A DNA stretch of 64,000 nt, taken from NCBI GenBank assembly GCA_003490145.1, contig QULQ01000008.1, positions 327 to 64,326 on the forward strand, given 5' to 3'. Below, one piece after another: positions 16,720 to 28,368 of this stretch. This DNA comes from Lachnospiraceae bacterium OM04-12BH. GTDB lineage: Bacteria; Bacillota; Clostridia; Lachnospirales; Lachnospiraceae. Position numbers and translations under genes: made by a program. Numbering within the stretch: the stretch's first letter is position 1; each line of letters starts with the position of its first letter. The notes beneath the pieces were generated by a model that saw nothing but the letters and a program-made list of their open reading frames with translations, did not search any database and was not told the origin of the DNA.

Positions 16720-17343
16720 TTATTTCTTTAAAGTAACAACAACTCTTCTGAAAGGCTCTTCTCCTTCACTGTGGGTTGTAACATATTTATCATTCTGAAG
16801 CGCTGAATGAATAATTCTTCTTTCATAAGGATTCATAGGCTCCAGAGATACACTTCTCTTTGTTCTCTTAACCTTATAAGCAATATTCTTTGCAAGATTT
16901 TCAAGAGTTTCTTTTCTTCTCTTTCTATAATCCTCAGTGTCAACCTTAACTCTTATATATTCTTCAGAATCCTTATTTACAACTAAAGATACCAGATACT
17001 GCAGGGAGTCCAGTGTCTGTCCTCTCTTACCGATCAGTACACCCATTTCATCTCCACTCAGCTCGATGTCAACGTTTTTATTCTCTTCATCGTATTTTAC
17101 ATCAACAACAACTGCCATATTCATGGCCTCAAATACATCTTTAAGGAAATCCTTTGCCACATCGGCTACAGAAGATTTTGCCTTTGCTCTGATGATAGCA
17201 GGTTTGGCGCCAATTCCTAAAAAGCCTGAAGAACCTTCTTCTACTACTTCATATTCAAGCTTATCACTGGGAACCATCAGCTTCTGGCACGCTTCAGTGA
17301 TAGCATCATCAACAGTTTTTGCAGAAAATTCAGTAAATTCCAT
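16720..17343 (-). CDS. jag: RNA-binding protein Jag (KhpB)
   Basis: A 207-residue protein with three parts: an N-terminal Jag-N domain (EFSAKTVDDAITEACQKL), a KH-like domain with GDEMGVLIGKRGQTLDSLQ (about residues 95-125), and a C-terminal R3H domain (MNPYERRIIHSALQND). In Firmicutes Jag/KhpB binds RNA and influences cell division and elongation. It follows yidC by 13 bases, the universal arrangement. Intact. Confidence 0.95.
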   Translation of the reverse strand: MEFTEFSAKTVDDAITEACQKLMVPSDKLEYEVVEEGSSGFLGIGAKPAIIRAKAKSSVADVAKDFLKDVFEAMNMAVVVDVKYDEENKNVDIELSGDEMGVLIGKRGQTLDSLQYLVSLVVNKDSEEYIRVKVDTEDYRKRRKETLENLAKNIAYKVKRTKRSVSLEPMNPYERRIIHSALQNDKYVTTHSEGEEPFRRVVVTLKK

Positions 17344-17356
17344 ATTTCCTTACCCC

Positions 17357-18700
17357 CTATTTATTATTCTTTTCGTTATAATCTCTTACCATATTGGCCT
17401 TGGCTGCAAGAGAACCAGGCTTTGCATTCTTTGCGTAGCTTCCTATACTGTCCTTTGCTGCCTCATTCTTTTCCTTATCTGAAACAGATTTTACAGCAGC
17501 CTTCTGTGTCATTGACTTCTTTGGAGCTGCATTTACATTTCTTGTATTGATCGTTGCATTTTTGTTTAATGTCTTAGGATCAATCCCTGCTTTTTTCAGC
17601 TTTTCTTCTCTCTTTGATTCATTTTTCTTAATAATCTCATCAATATCCATCTTATCAATGTGCTTATTGATCACTACCTGCTGGATACTTCTTACAACAG
17701 AACCCGCGATCCAGTAAAGTCCCATACCGGCAGGAAGTGTAAAGCAGAAAAATGCTGACATAAGAGGCATCATTGTATTCATCATCTTCATTGACTGTGC
17801 CATGGAATCCTGCTGTGCATTTCCACTTGTTCCTGTAGAAGCCTGTGGCATCAGCTTAGTGTTGATCCACTGTGTAAGTGCAGAAAGTACAGGAATGATC
17901 ACTGCTACGATCAATCCAAGCCACTGAATTCCATCCGGATGATTCCATGCCTGGCTTACCATATAGGAAGGTGAGTTTCCAATATTGATACCAAGGAAAT
18001 TATTATAAGTATCGATCAGACCTCTTGTAGAATCATTACTTAAGATCAGTTGTCCATTATAAGTAAGATCTGCAAGGTTGTAATGTGCTGAAATCTCACT
18101 CATGTCAGAAGAAGAAAGCTTATTCAGTACATCAATGATTCCATTGGAAAGGTTGGTATCCAGACTCTTACTGTACATCTTTACCGCACTGGAAATCGTA
18201 CTTGTTTCTGAATTTAATAAAAAGCTTCCCTTATCTGTAGCAATAATCTGATCTGCCAGTACACGGAAGGTATCTCCGATTTTTGTTACATAAGCAGGCA
18301 TTGCATAGATAACACGATACAGTGCAAACAGGATAGGCATCTGGATCAGAAGCTGGACACAGCTTCCGGAAGGTGATACACCATACTTGGCATAAACTGC
18401 CTGAGTTTCCGCATTCATGGCCATCATGGAATCATTATCTTTTCTGTTCTTGTACTTGGCCTGGATTGCCTGAAGCTCAGGGTTCATCTTGGCAGAAAGC
18501 TTACTGAATTTCTGCTGCTTGATCGTAAGAGGCATTAAAAGAAGATATATAACAATGGTGAACAGGATAATGGAAAGACCTACATTGGGAATTCCAATCT
18601 TGTCCAGTACAAAGAAAATACCCTCCATAAGATAACCTAATACTTTGGCGATTGGTCCTAAAATAGCACCATCATATGGGGTTAATATAATTCCTGACAA
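17357..18700 (-). CDS. yidC: Membrane protein insertase YidC
   Basis: A 447-residue YidC/Oxa1/Alb3 insertase that places proteins into the cytoplasmic membrane with or without Sec. The conserved core includes LSIILFTIVIYLLLMPLTIK, SPSGSCVQLLIQMPILFALY and PAGMGLYWIAGSVVRSIQQV. About five membrane helices are visible; a Ser/Thr-rich external insert (about residues 165-245) is longer than in Bacillus. The C terminus is long and lysine-rich, suited to ribosome contact. The start is a TTG behind an AGGAGGAG site. There is no lipoprotein cysteine. Confidence 0.96.
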   Translation of the reverse strand: MSGIILTPYDGAILGPIAKVLGYLMEGIFFVLDKIGIPNVGLSIILFTIVIYLLLMPLTIKQQKFSKLSAKMNPELQAIQAKYKNRKDNDSMMAMNAETQAVYAKYGVSPSGSCVQLLIQMPILFALYRVIYAMPAYVTKIGDTFRVLADQIIATDKGSFLLNSETSTISSAVKMYSKSLDTNLSNGIIDVLNKLSSSDMSEISAHYNLADLTYNGQLILSNDSTRGLIDTYNNFLGINIGNSPSYMVSQAWNHPDGIQWLGLIVAVIIPVLSALTQWINTKLMPQASTGTSGNAQQDSMAQSMKMMNTMMPLMSAFFCFTLPAGMGLYWIAGSVVRSIQQVVINKHIDKMDIDEIIKKNESKREEKLKKAGIDPKTLNKNATINTRNVNAAPKKSMTQKAAVKSVSDKEKNEAAKDSIGSYAKNAKPGSLAAKANMVRDYNEKNNK

Positions 18701-18741
18701 AATTTGCTCCTCCTGATTTATTCTCCTATAGAAGCCTGTCC

Positions 18742-18963
18742 TTACGGAACCGGATCATAGCCTCCCTTTGAAAAGGGATTGCATCTGATAATCCTCCATA
18801 AAGCAAGAAATCCCCCCTTAAAAGCACCATATTTTTCTACAGCCTCAAGTCCATATTCCGAACAGGTAGGAAAGTAAGGGCATTTCGTACTTTTGAGAGG
18901 AGAAATATATTTTCTATAGAAAAGAATCAATAAAATCAATATTTTTTTCATTTCATTTTTCAA
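18742..18963 (-). CDS. yidD: Membrane protein insertion factor YidD
   Basis: A 73-residue YidD protein with the family core [20 protein letters not shown] and a three-cysteine pattern ending [16 protein letters not shown]. It assists YidC-dependent insertion at the membrane. The TTG start overlaps the rnpA stop as TTGA; an in-frame ATG four codons later (18951) has no ribosome site, so coupled reinitiation at the TTG is likelier. Confidence 0.93.
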   Translation of the reverse strand: MKNEMKKILILLILFYRKYISPLKSTKCPYFPTCSEYGLEAVEKYGAFKGGFLALWRIIRCNPFSKGGYDPVP

Positions 18964-19337
18964 ATATGCGGATCAACACCGTCTACTGCTTCCAGTTTCA
19001 TCATATTTATAATATGATGAAGCTTTGCAAGATGTAATAAAGCGCTTTCTGTCTCCTGATAGGTAATGGCAGAAGCACTGTTTCTGGCTATGACTACTAT
19101 ATCTAAACCACTATTAAATATATTTTCCTGTAGTCTGTAACTTTCTCTTATCAATCTTGTTATTCTGTGTCTTATAATACTGTTTCCTACTTTTTTACTG
19201 ACAGATATTCCCAGTCTGTTTCTCTCTGAATTATTTTCCATTACATACATGACCAAATATTTGTTGGCATAAGATTTGCCATTTCTGTAAACATTCTGGA
19301 AATCACAATTTCTTTTTAATGATTCGGAAAACTGCAT
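18960..19337 (-). CDS. rnpA: Ribonuclease P protein component
   Basis: A 125-residue RnpA that helps the RNase P RNA mature tRNA 5' ends. The signature appears as [29 protein letters not shown], with preceding [16 protein letters not shown]. An upstream ATG at 19373 would add 12 residues encoded by the rpmH terminator, so I start at 19335-19337 behind GGAGG. It overlaps yidD by four bases. Confidence 0.96.
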   Translation of the reverse strand: MQFSESLKRNCDFQNVYRNGKSYANKYLVMYVMENNSERNRLGISVSKKVGNSIIRHRITRLIRESYRLQENIFNSGLDIVVIARNSASAITYQETESALLHLAKLHHIINMMKLEAVDGVDPHI

Positions 19338-19354
19338 TATTTTTAAAGACCTCC

Positions 19355-19383
19355 GTGAAAAAAAAGGCCACATAATGCGGCCT
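19355..19383 (-). terminator. rpmH terminator
   Basis: On the minus strand AGGCCGCA-TTA-TGTGGCCT forms an 8-bp stem (one G-U) followed by eight T residues. It starts at the rpmH stop codon and lies before rnpA, so L34 can be made in excess while rnpA depends on readthrough. Confidence 0.8.
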
Positions 19384-19517
19384 TATGCTGATAATACTTT
19401 TCTTCCTTTAGCTCTTCTAGCGGCTAATACTTTTCTTCCACCGGGAGTACTCATTCTGGCTCTGAAACCATGAACCTTTGAACGCTGTCTTGTCTTAGGC
19501 TGGAATGTCATCTTCAT
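19383..19517 (-). CDS. rpmH: 50S ribosomal protein L34
   Basis: A 44-residue basic protein starting [20 protein letters not shown] and continuing with [20 protein letters not shown], the L34 consensus. It is part of the large ribosomal subunit. An AAAGGAGG site lies 9 bases before the ATG. It stands directly across the origin from dnaA, as in most Firmicutes. Confidence 0.97.
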   Translation of the reverse strand: MKMTFQPKTRQRSKVHGFRARMSTPGGRKVLAARRAKGRKVLSA

Positions 19518-19642
19518 TACGATACACCTCCTTTACGAAACCTTAATCTATTTTAAGGTAAACAAATATTTGGTTCTTGTGAAAATATCATTTAAGATTA
19601 TATAAGAAGAAACTGCTTCCGTCAAGAAAAACAGCGCTTTTT

Positions 19643-19714
19643 TTATCCACAAAGTTATCAACAAAAAATATAGGATATCATCATATCCACAATTTGTGGA
19701 TAAATTGTGGAAAA
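19643..19714. other. DnaA-box cluster upstream of dnaA (origin part 1)
   Basis: Perfect DnaA boxes TTATCCACA at 19643 and its reverse TGTGGATAA at 19695, with near matches TTATCAACA at 19655, ATATCCACA at 19683 and TGTGGAAAA around 19707. The gap between rpmH and dnaA (19518-19814) is AT-rich and also holds both promoters. This is the upstream half of a bipartite origin and the likely dnaA autoregulation site. Confidence 0.85.
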
Positions 19715-19814
19715 CTTTGAGGATAAGATTCCCGATTGAAATTTAAACCCTTTTATATTAATATAGTATGTGAGGAAATTTGTTTCTACATTATTTTTAT
19801 ATGAGGGAAGTATT

Positions 19815-21173
19815 ATGGATTTTATTGAAAAGAACTGGGATTTAATCAAAGAAACACTGAGAAATGAATATGATCTTTCCGATATTTCCTATAATACATG
19901 GGTTAAGCCTCTCTCCTTCCACAGTGTCAGGGATGATGTAGTAACGATCATGATTCCTTCTGATCAGGCACATGCCCTGAAATATATTTCTTCAAAATAT
20001 AAAAGTTATTTTCAGGTAACCATCTCTGAAATGATGGATCATACCTATGATATTTCCTTTGTTCTGGAATCAGATGTTAATAATAACAATGATGAAATGA
20101 TGTCCCAGCCGGGTACCGTTTACAATATCAACTATGAAAATGCAAATCTTAATCCTAAATACAGATTCGATACCTTTGTTGTAGGTAATAACAATAAATT
20201 CGCACATTCCGCTTCTCTTGCTGTGGCAGAATCACCCGGAGAAGCTTATAACCCTCTTTATTTATACGGAGGTCCCGGACTTGGCAAAACTCACCTTATG
20301 CATTCTATCGGACATTTTGTTCTTGATCAGAATCCCGATAGAAAGGTTCTTTATGTTACCTCTGAACAGTTCACCAATGAAGTTATTGAATCTATCCGTA
20401 GTGGTAACGCTGCCAAAATGAACAAATTCAGGGAAAAGTACAGGACAGTAGATGTACTTCTGATCGACGACGTACAGTTCATAATAGGAAAGGAAAGTAC
20501 ACAGGAAGAGTTTTTCCACACATTCAATGTACTGCATTCTGCCGGCAAACAGATCATCCTTTCCTCTGATAAGCCTCCAAAGGAGCTGGAAACTCTGGAA
20601 GAACGCTTCCGTTCCCGCTTCGAATGGGGACTGATCGCCGATATACAGCCGCCTGACTATGAAACCAGGATGGCTATTCTGAAGAAAAATGCAGAGAATT
20701 ATAATAAGGTAATAAGCGAAGATATATTTGACTATATTGCCACAAATATTAAATCAAACATAAGAGAACTGGAGGGTGCCTACAATAAAGTAATTGCCTA
20801 TTCCAGATTAAATAATGTAGAGATTACACTGGACAATGTAAAGGAAGCCCTGAAGGATATTATATCACCTGATGCCTCCAGACAGGTAACACCTCAGCTT
20901 ATTATCAATATAGTAGCAGAGCATTTTGGAATCAAACCGGAGGATATCGTATCCAAAAGAAGAAACTCTGAATTTGTTCTTCCAAGGCAGATCTGTATGT
21001 ACCTTTGCCGTATGCTTCTTGATGAATCTCTGCAAAGTATTGCTAAATCACTGAATAAGAAAGATCATACGACAGTTATCCACGGAATTGACAAAATTAC
21101 TGAGGATATCAAGACGAATGAAGAGCTTAAAAACAGAATTGATGTCATTATGAAAAAAATCAATCCTGCTTAG
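19815..21173 (+). CDS. dnaA: Chromosomal replication initiator DnaA
   Basis: A 452-residue DnaA. Domain I spans about residues 1-80; a short linker follows. Domain III holds Walker A GGPGLGKTHLMHSIG, Walker B VDVLLIDDVQF and sensor motifs (FRSRFEWGL). Domain IV carries the box-binding helix-turn-helix with DHTTVIHGIDKI. The ATG at 19815 behind GAGGGAAG gives the usual N terminus; the upstream ATG at 19770 is rejected. It opens the origin and is flanked on both sides by DnaA boxes. Confidence 0.97.
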   Translation: MDFIEKNWDLIKETLRNEYDLSDISYNTWVKPLSFHSVRDDVVTIMIPSDQAHALKYISSKYKSYFQVTISEMMDHTYDISFVLESDVNNNNDEMMSQPGTVYNINYENANLNPKYRFDTFVVGNNNKFAHSASLAVAESPGEAYNPLYLYGGPGLGKTHLMHSIGHFVLDQNPDRKVLYVTSEQFTNEVIESIRSGNAAKMNKFREKYRTVDVLLIDDVQFIIGKESTQEEFFHTFNVLHSAGKQIILSSDKPPKELETLEERFRSRFEWGLIADIQPPDYETRMAILKKNAENYNKVISEDIFDYIATNIKSNIRELEGAYNKVIAYSRLNNVEITLDNVKEALKDIISPDASRQVTPQLIINIVAEHFGIKPEDIVSKRRNSEFVLPRQICMYLCRMLLDESLQSIAKSLNKKDHTTVIHGIDKITEDIKTNEELKNRIDVIMKKINPA

Positions 21174-21176
21174 ATG

Positions 21177-21377
21177 TGAATAATTAAGGGTTTATCCTCA
21201 CCTTAAAAATGATTATCCCCACGGTTATCATTTCAATTTTTCCTGAAAAATAGTATAATAAAGAGGTTATACACATATTAGCATCTACTACTATTTATAT
21301 TACTAAATTATTTATATATAAATAACTTAAAGCCTGTCACATTTATCAACATCTCTTGGAAAGGAAGTTATACACAA
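21177..21377. other. oriC: oriC: DnaA boxes and AT-rich unwinding region
   Basis: Between dnaA and dnaN lie boxes TTATCCTCA (21192), TTATCCCCA (21213), TTATACACA (21267 and 21368) and TTATCAACA (21343). An almost pure A/T tract lies at about 21285-21335, suited to unwinding. Together with the cluster at 19643 this matches the two-part Bacillus-type origin. The last box lies between the dnaN ribosome site and its ATG. Confidence 0.85.
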
Positions 21378-22487
21378 ATGAAATTAATATGCAGCAAGTC
21401 TAATTTATTAAATGGAGTAAATATTGTAGCAAAAGCAGTTCCTAACAAAACAACGATGTCAATTCTTGAATGTATCCTTATAGATGCAACAGGAAGTGAA
21501 ATAAAGCTTCTTGCCAATGATATGGAGCTTGGAATTGAAACTGTTGTAGAAGGAGAGATCCTTGAAAAAGGACAGATAGCACTTGATGCAAAGATTTTCC
21601 TTGATATTGTAAGAAAGCTTCCTGACAATGATATTACGATTGTTACAGATTCTTCTCTTAAGACAAACATTACATGTGAGAAATCAAAATTTACCATTAT
21701 TGGTAAATCAGGTGATGATTTCTCTTATCTTCCTTCCATTGAAAGAATTGATTCCATTGTATTATCTCAGTTCACACTTAAGGAAGTAATCAGACAGACG
21801 ATATTCTCCATTGCGGATAATGATAATAACAAGTTAATGACAGGTGAACTATTTGAAATTGATGGTGATATACTGAAAGTGGTATCTTTGGATGGACATC
21901 GTATTTCTATCCGTAAGATTATTCTCAAGAATCATTATCCTTCCAGAAAGGTTGTTGTTCCGGGTAAGACATTGAATGAGATCAGCAAAATCCTTTCCGG
22001 AGATATGGATAAGGACGTTTCTATATTCTTTACAGGTAAACATATTGTATTTGAGTTTGATAAGACAGTTGTTGTTTCAAGACTTATTGAAGGAGAATAT
22101 TTTAAGATTGACCAGATGCTTTCCAGTGATTATGAAACAAAAGTTACTGTGAATAAAAAGGAGCTTCTGGAATGTATTGACAGAGCAACTCTTCTCGTGA
22201 AGGAAGGGGACAAGAAACCTATCATCATCAGTATTTCTGACGGAAATATGGAGCTGAAAATAAATTCCACAGTAGGAAGCATGGATGAGGAAATTGATAT
22301 TATCAAGCAGGGAAAGGATATAATGATAGGATTCAATCCAAAGTTTATGATAGATGCCCTGAAGGTCATCGATGATGAGGAAATTGATATCTATCTTGTA
22401 AATCCCAAGGCTCCCTGCTTTATCAGGGATATCAAGGAGAAATATATTTATCTGATCCTGCCTGTCAACTTCACTACAGTTGCATGA
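21378..22487 (+). CDS. dnaN: DNA polymerase III beta sliding clamp
   Basis: A 369-residue clamp that rings DNA and tethers polymerase III. The N terminus MKLICSKSNLLNGVNIVAKA, the internal EGEYFKIDQMLSS and C-terminal NPKAPCFIRD are family landmarks. Three repeated clamp domains of about 120 residues fit the length. The ATG lies behind AAGGAAG within the downstream origin. Confidence 0.97.
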   Translation: MKLICSKSNLLNGVNIVAKAVPNKTTMSILECILIDATGSEIKLLANDMELGIETVVEGEILEKGQIALDAKIFLDIVRKLPDNDITIVTDSSLKTNITCEKSKFTIIGKSGDDFSYLPSIERIDSIVLSQFTLKEVIRQTIFSIADNDNNKLMTGELFEIDGDILKVVSLDGHRISIRKIILKNHYPSRKVVVPGKTLNEISKILSGDMDKDVSIFFTGKHIVFEFDKTVVVSRLIEGEYFKIDQMLSSDYETKVTVNKKELLECIDRATLLVKEGDKKPIIISISDGNMELKINSTVGSMDEEIDIIKQGKDIMIGFNPKFMIDALKVIDDEEIDIYLVNPKAPCFIRDIKEKYIYLILPVNFTTVA

Positions 22488-22513
22488 TCAGTAAAAGTTT
22501 AGGGTAAAAGAAA

Positions 22514-22723
22514 ATGGAAATAATTAAATTAAAAGAAGAATATATAAAGCTTGGGCAGGCCCTGAAGGCTGCAGGACTTGTAGAATCAGGAGTAGATGCC
22601 AAGTTTGCTGTTCAGGATGGTCTTGTAAAGGTAAATGGTCAGGTCGAAACACAAAGGGGAAAGAAGCTTGTTGAAGGAGATATTGTAGAATACGACGGAA
22701 ACAGTATCAAAATTACAGGTTAG
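22514..22723 (+). CDS. S4-domain protein YaaA/RlbA
   Basis: A 69-residue S4 RNA-binding protein (ESGVDAKFAVQDGLVKVNGQ, ETQRGKKLVEGDIVEY). It is regularly found between dnaN and recF in Firmicutes and is thought to act in ribosome assembly. The gaps to dnaN (26 bases) and recF (8 bases) suggest co-transcription. Confidence 0.92.
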   Translation: MEIIKLKEEYIKLGQALKAAGLVESGVDAKFAVQDGLVKVNGQVETQRGKKLVEGDIVEYDGNSIKITG

Positions 22724-22731
22724 GGAAAGAC

Positions 22732-23817
22732 ATGATCATAAAATCATTGGAGCTTGCGAATTTTAGAAATTATGAAGAGCTGAATATCAGCTTTGATAAG
22801 GGAACCAATATTCTTTATGGGGATAATGCCCAGGGAAAAACCAATATTCTGGAAGCTATTTATGTATCTGCTACGACGAAGTCCCATAAAGGAAGCAAGG
22901 ATAAGGAAATTATAAATTTTAATAAAGAGGAAGCACATATCAGAACCTATCTTGAAAAAGAAAATGTAGAGACAAGGGTAGATATGCATCTTCGAAAAAA
23001 TAAATCAAAGGGAATTGCCATTGATGGGCAGAAAATTAAGAAAGCCGCAGATTTAATGGGGCTTCTTAATGTAGTTTTCTTTTCTCCTGAGGATTTAAGC
23101 ATCATTAAAGATGGACCGGCTGAAAGAAGAAGATTTGCTGATATGGAGCTATGCCAGCTCGACAGCTTTTATCTTTACAATCTGAATCATTATAATAAGA
23201 TCATAGGTCAGAGAAATAAGCTTCTGAAGGATATGTATTTTCAGCCTGAGTTAAAGGAAACCCTGAATATATGGGATTCCCAGCTTGTTTCCTTTGGAAG
23301 CAAGATCATTGAAAGAAGGGAACAGTTTGTAAAACAGCTTGGTGATATTATTTTTGACATACATAAAAAGCTGTCCGGTGGAAAAGAAGAGCTTGTGATC
23401 GCTTATGAGCCGGATGTCAGTATCGAAGATTTTGAGAAACAGATGAAATATAACCAGGATAAGGATATCAGGCTAAAGCAGACAACCACAGGTCCCCATA
23501 GGGATGATTTTTCTTTTGTGGTAAATGGAGTGGATATCAGAAAATACGGATCACAGGGTCAGCAGAGAACGGCTGCCTTATCTCTGAAATTATCAGAAAT
23601 TGAACTGGTTAAGAAGATCAGCAAAGATACACCGGTTCTTCTGCTTGATGATGTATTGTCAGAGCTTGACAGTAACAGACAGAATTATCTGCTTAACAGT
23701 ATAGGTAATATACAGACGATCATTAGCTGTACCGGTCTTGATGAATTTATTAATAACCGCTTCGAGATCAACAAGATCTTTAAGGTTACAAATGGAACAG
23801 TGAATTGTGAAAATTAG
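22732..23817 (+). CDS. recF: DNA repair protein RecF
   Basis: A 361-residue SMC-like ATPase that loads RecA at gaps. Walker A is YGDNAQGKTNILEAI, the signature segment is YGSQGQQRTAALSLKLSEIE, and Walker B is TPVLLLDDVLSELD. The start LELANFRNYEEL is typical. It stands in the canonical dnaN-S4-recF-gyrB order and is intact. Confidence 0.96.
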   Translation: MIIKSLELANFRNYEELNISFDKGTNILYGDNAQGKTNILEAIYVSATTKSHKGSKDKEIINFNKEEAHIRTYLEKENVETRVDMHLRKNKSKGIAIDGQKIKKAADLMGLLNVVFFSPEDLSIIKDGPAERRRFADMELCQLDSFYLYNLNHYNKIIGQRNKLLKDMYFQPELKETLNIWDSQLVSFGSKIIERREQFVKQLGDIIFDIHKKLSGGKEELVIAYEPDVSIEDFEKQMKYNQDKDIRLKQTTTGPHRDDFSFVVNGVDIRKYGSQGQQRTAALSLKLSEIELVKKISKDTPVLLLDDVLSELDSNRQNYLLNSIGNIQTIISCTGLDEFINNRFEINKIFKVTNGTVNCEN

Positions 23818-23822
23818 CGTAA

Positions 23823-25775
<1,953 letters not shown>

Positions 25776-25810
25776 TTTTCTGCAGGAAAAGCAAGAAAGA
25801 AAGGTTTGAG

Positions 25811-28354
25811 ATGGAAGATAATATTTTTGACAAGATACATGAGGTAGATCTGAAGAAAACAATGGAAACCTCTTATATCGATTATGCGATGAGTGTTATC
25901 GCTTCCAGAGCACTTCCTGATGTAAGAGATGGTCTGAAGCCGGTACAGAGAAGAGTCCTTTATTCCATGATCGAATTAAATAACGGACCCGATAAGCCTC
26001 ACAGAAAGAGTGCACGTATCGTCGGCGATACTATGGGTAAATATCATCCCCATGGCGACAGCTCTATCTATGGAGCGCTGGTAAATATGGCACAGCCCTG
26101 GTCTCTTCGCCATCCCCTGGTAGACGGACATGGAAATTTTGGTTCTGTGGATGGTGACGGCGCAGCTGCAATGCGATATACAGAAGCAAGATTAAGCAAG
26201 ATTTCCATGGAGCTTCTTGCAGATATCAATAAGGATACTGTTGATTTCGTACCTAACTTTGATGAAACAGAAAAGGAACCGACTGTTCTTCCAAGCCGTT
26301 TTCCTAATCTTCTTGTGAATGGTACGACCGGTATCGCTGTTGGTATGGCTACCAATATTCCACCTCACAACCTAAGAGAAGTCATTGCTGCCGTTGTTAA
26401 GATCATTGATAACAGAATAGAAGAAGACAGAGAAACTTCCATCGAAGAAATACTTCCAATCGTAAAGGCTCCTGATTTTCCTACAGGCGGTATCATTCTT
26501 GGTACCAGAGGAAGTGAGGAGGCTTATCGTACCGGTAGGGGAAAAATCAGAGTACGTGCAGTGACTGATATTGAAACTATGGCAAATGGTAAGAGCAGGA
26601 TCATAGTAACAGAGCTTCCTTATTTGGTAAATAAGGCAAATCTGATCCAGAAGATAGCAGAGCTTGTCAAATTAAAGAAAATAGATGGTATTACAGATCT
26701 TCGTGATGAATCAGACAGAGAGGGTATGAGGATTGTCATAGAGCTCCGCCGTGATGCTAATGCCAATGTGATCATGAACCAGCTGTATAAGCATACACAG
26801 ATGCAGGATACCTTTGGTGTGATCATGCTGGCTCTTGTGAACAATGAACCAAAGGTCATGAACCTTCTGGATATGCTGATCCATTATATCAGACATCAGG
26901 AAGAGGTCGTAACCAGAAGAACCAAATATGATCTGAATAAGGCAGAAGAAAAAGATCATATTTTACAGGGCTTACTGATCGCTCTTGATAATATTGATGA
27001 AGTGATTTCCATTATCAGAAGCAGTCAGAATACACAGATCGCAAAGCAGAGATTAATGGATCGATTCGGTCTGACAGATGTGCAGTCCCAGGCAATCGTA
27101 GATATGAGACTTCGTACTCTGACAGGTCTGGAAAGAGAGAAGATCGAGAATGAGCATAAAGAGCTGCTTGCCAGAATCGCAGAATTAAAGGCAATTCTTG
27201 CAGATGAAAAGCTTCTTCTTGGTGTAATCAAGACAGAGATCAGTGAAATTTCTGTAAAGTATGGAGATGAAAGAAGAAGTGTTATCGGTTTTGATGAATA
27301 TGATATTTCCATGGAGGATCTTATCCCCAGAGATAATACGATCATCGCCATGACAAATCTTGGATATATCAAGCGTATGACTGTGGATAACTTCAAGTCA
27401 CAGAACCGTGGTGGTAAGGGAATCAAGGGAATGCAGACGATTGATGAAGATTTTATTGCAGATCTTCTTATGACGACTACCCATCACTATATCATGTTCT
27501 TTACGAATTTTGGAAGGGTTTACAGACTGAAGGCCTATGAAATACCGGAAGCATCCAGAACCTCAAGAGGAACGGCGATCGTAAACATTCTGCAGATGAA
27601 TCCTGGGGAAAAGATAACAGCTATCATTCCGATCAAGGATTTTGAAGAAAATAAGAATCTCTTCATGATCACAAAAAATGGTATTGCGAAGAAGACTAGT
27701 GTTATGGAGTATATGAATGTACGTAAGAATGGTCTTGCAGCAATCAGCCTGAGAGATGATGATGAATTGATCGAGGTTAAGATCACTGATAAAAATACAG
27801 AGATTTTCCTTGTAACAAAGCATGGTATGTGTATACGCTTTAAGGAAACAGATGTCAGGGCAACAGGCAGGAGCTCTATGGGTGTTATTGGTATGAATCT
27901 GGATGACGGTGATGAGATCATTGGCATGCAGCTTGATCATCAGGGAGATTCTCTTCTTATCGTTTCTGAAAATGGTATGGGTAAGCGTACATATCTGGAT
28001 GAATTCACTGTGCAGAAGCGTGGCGGTAAGGGTGTTAAATGCTATAAGATCACAGAAAAGACAGGATATGTAGTTGGTGTCAAGGCTGTGGATGATGATC
28101 ATGAGATCATGATGATCACAACAGCAGGAACGATCATCCAGCTCCGTGTAGCAGAAATATCAAAGCTTGGAAGGATCACCTCCGGTGTGAAGCTGATTAA
28201 TCTGGATGATGGTGTTAAGGTTGCGCAGATCGCTAAGGTAAGAGAAAGGGTTTCCAATGGGGATCAGGAATTTGAAAATCCGGATGATGCCATGGAAGAA
28301 ATAACAGAAGAAGATGAAGAAGTAACGCTTCCAAAAGAAGAAGATGATGAGTGA
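25811..28354 (+). CDS. gyrA: DNA gyrase subunit A
   Basis: An 847-residue GyrA. The quinolone-resistance region reads [19 protein letters not shown]; the serine after GD and the later acidic-position residue, here G, can be read directly. The catalytic tyrosine is in [12 protein letters not shown]. The C-terminal pinwheel has the GyrA box [10 protein letters not shown], with repeats such as [10 protein letters not shown]. It ends in an acidic tail ([19 protein letters not shown]), which in other gyrases tunes supercoiling. Confidence 0.97.
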   Translation: MEDNIFDKIHEVDLKKTMETSYIDYAMSVIASRALPDVRDGLKPVQRRVLYSMIELNNGPDKPHRKSARIVGDTMGKYHPHGDSSIYGALVNMAQPWSLRHPLVDGHGNFGSVDGDGAAAMRYTEARLSKISMELLADINKDTVDFVPNFDETEKEPTVLPSRFPNLLVNGTTGIAVGMATNIPPHNLREVIAAVVKIIDNRIEEDRETSIEEILPIVKAPDFPTGGIILGTRGSEEAYRTGRGKIRVRAVTDIETMANGKSRIIVTELPYLVNKANLIQKIAELVKLKKIDGITDLRDESDREGMRIVIELRRDANANVIMNQLYKHTQMQDTFGVIMLALVNNEPKVMNLLDMLIHYIRHQEEVVTRRTKYDLNKAEEKDHILQGLLIALDNIDEVISIIRSSQNTQIAKQRLMDRFGLTDVQSQAIVDMRLRTLTGLEREKIENEHKELLARIAELKAILADEKLLLGVIKTEISEISVKYGDERRSVIGFDEYDISMEDLIPRDNTIIAMTNLGYIKRMTVDNFKSQNRGGKGIKGMQTIDEDFIADLLMTTTHHYIMFFTNFGRVYRLKAYEIPEASRTSRGTAIVNILQMNPGEKITAIIPIKDFEENKNLFMITKNGIAKKTSVMEYMNVRKNGLAAISLRDDDELIEVKITDKNTEIFLVTKHGMCIRFKETDVRATGRSSMGVIGMNLDDGDEIIGMQLDHQGDSLLIVSENGMGKRTYLDEFTVQKRGGKGVKCYKITEKTGYVVGVKAVDDDHEIMMITTAGTIIQLRVAEISKLGRITSGVKLINLDDGVKVAQIAKVRERVSNGDQEFENPDDAMEEITEEDEEVTLPKEEDDE

Positions 28355-28368
28355 GGAGATGAACTATT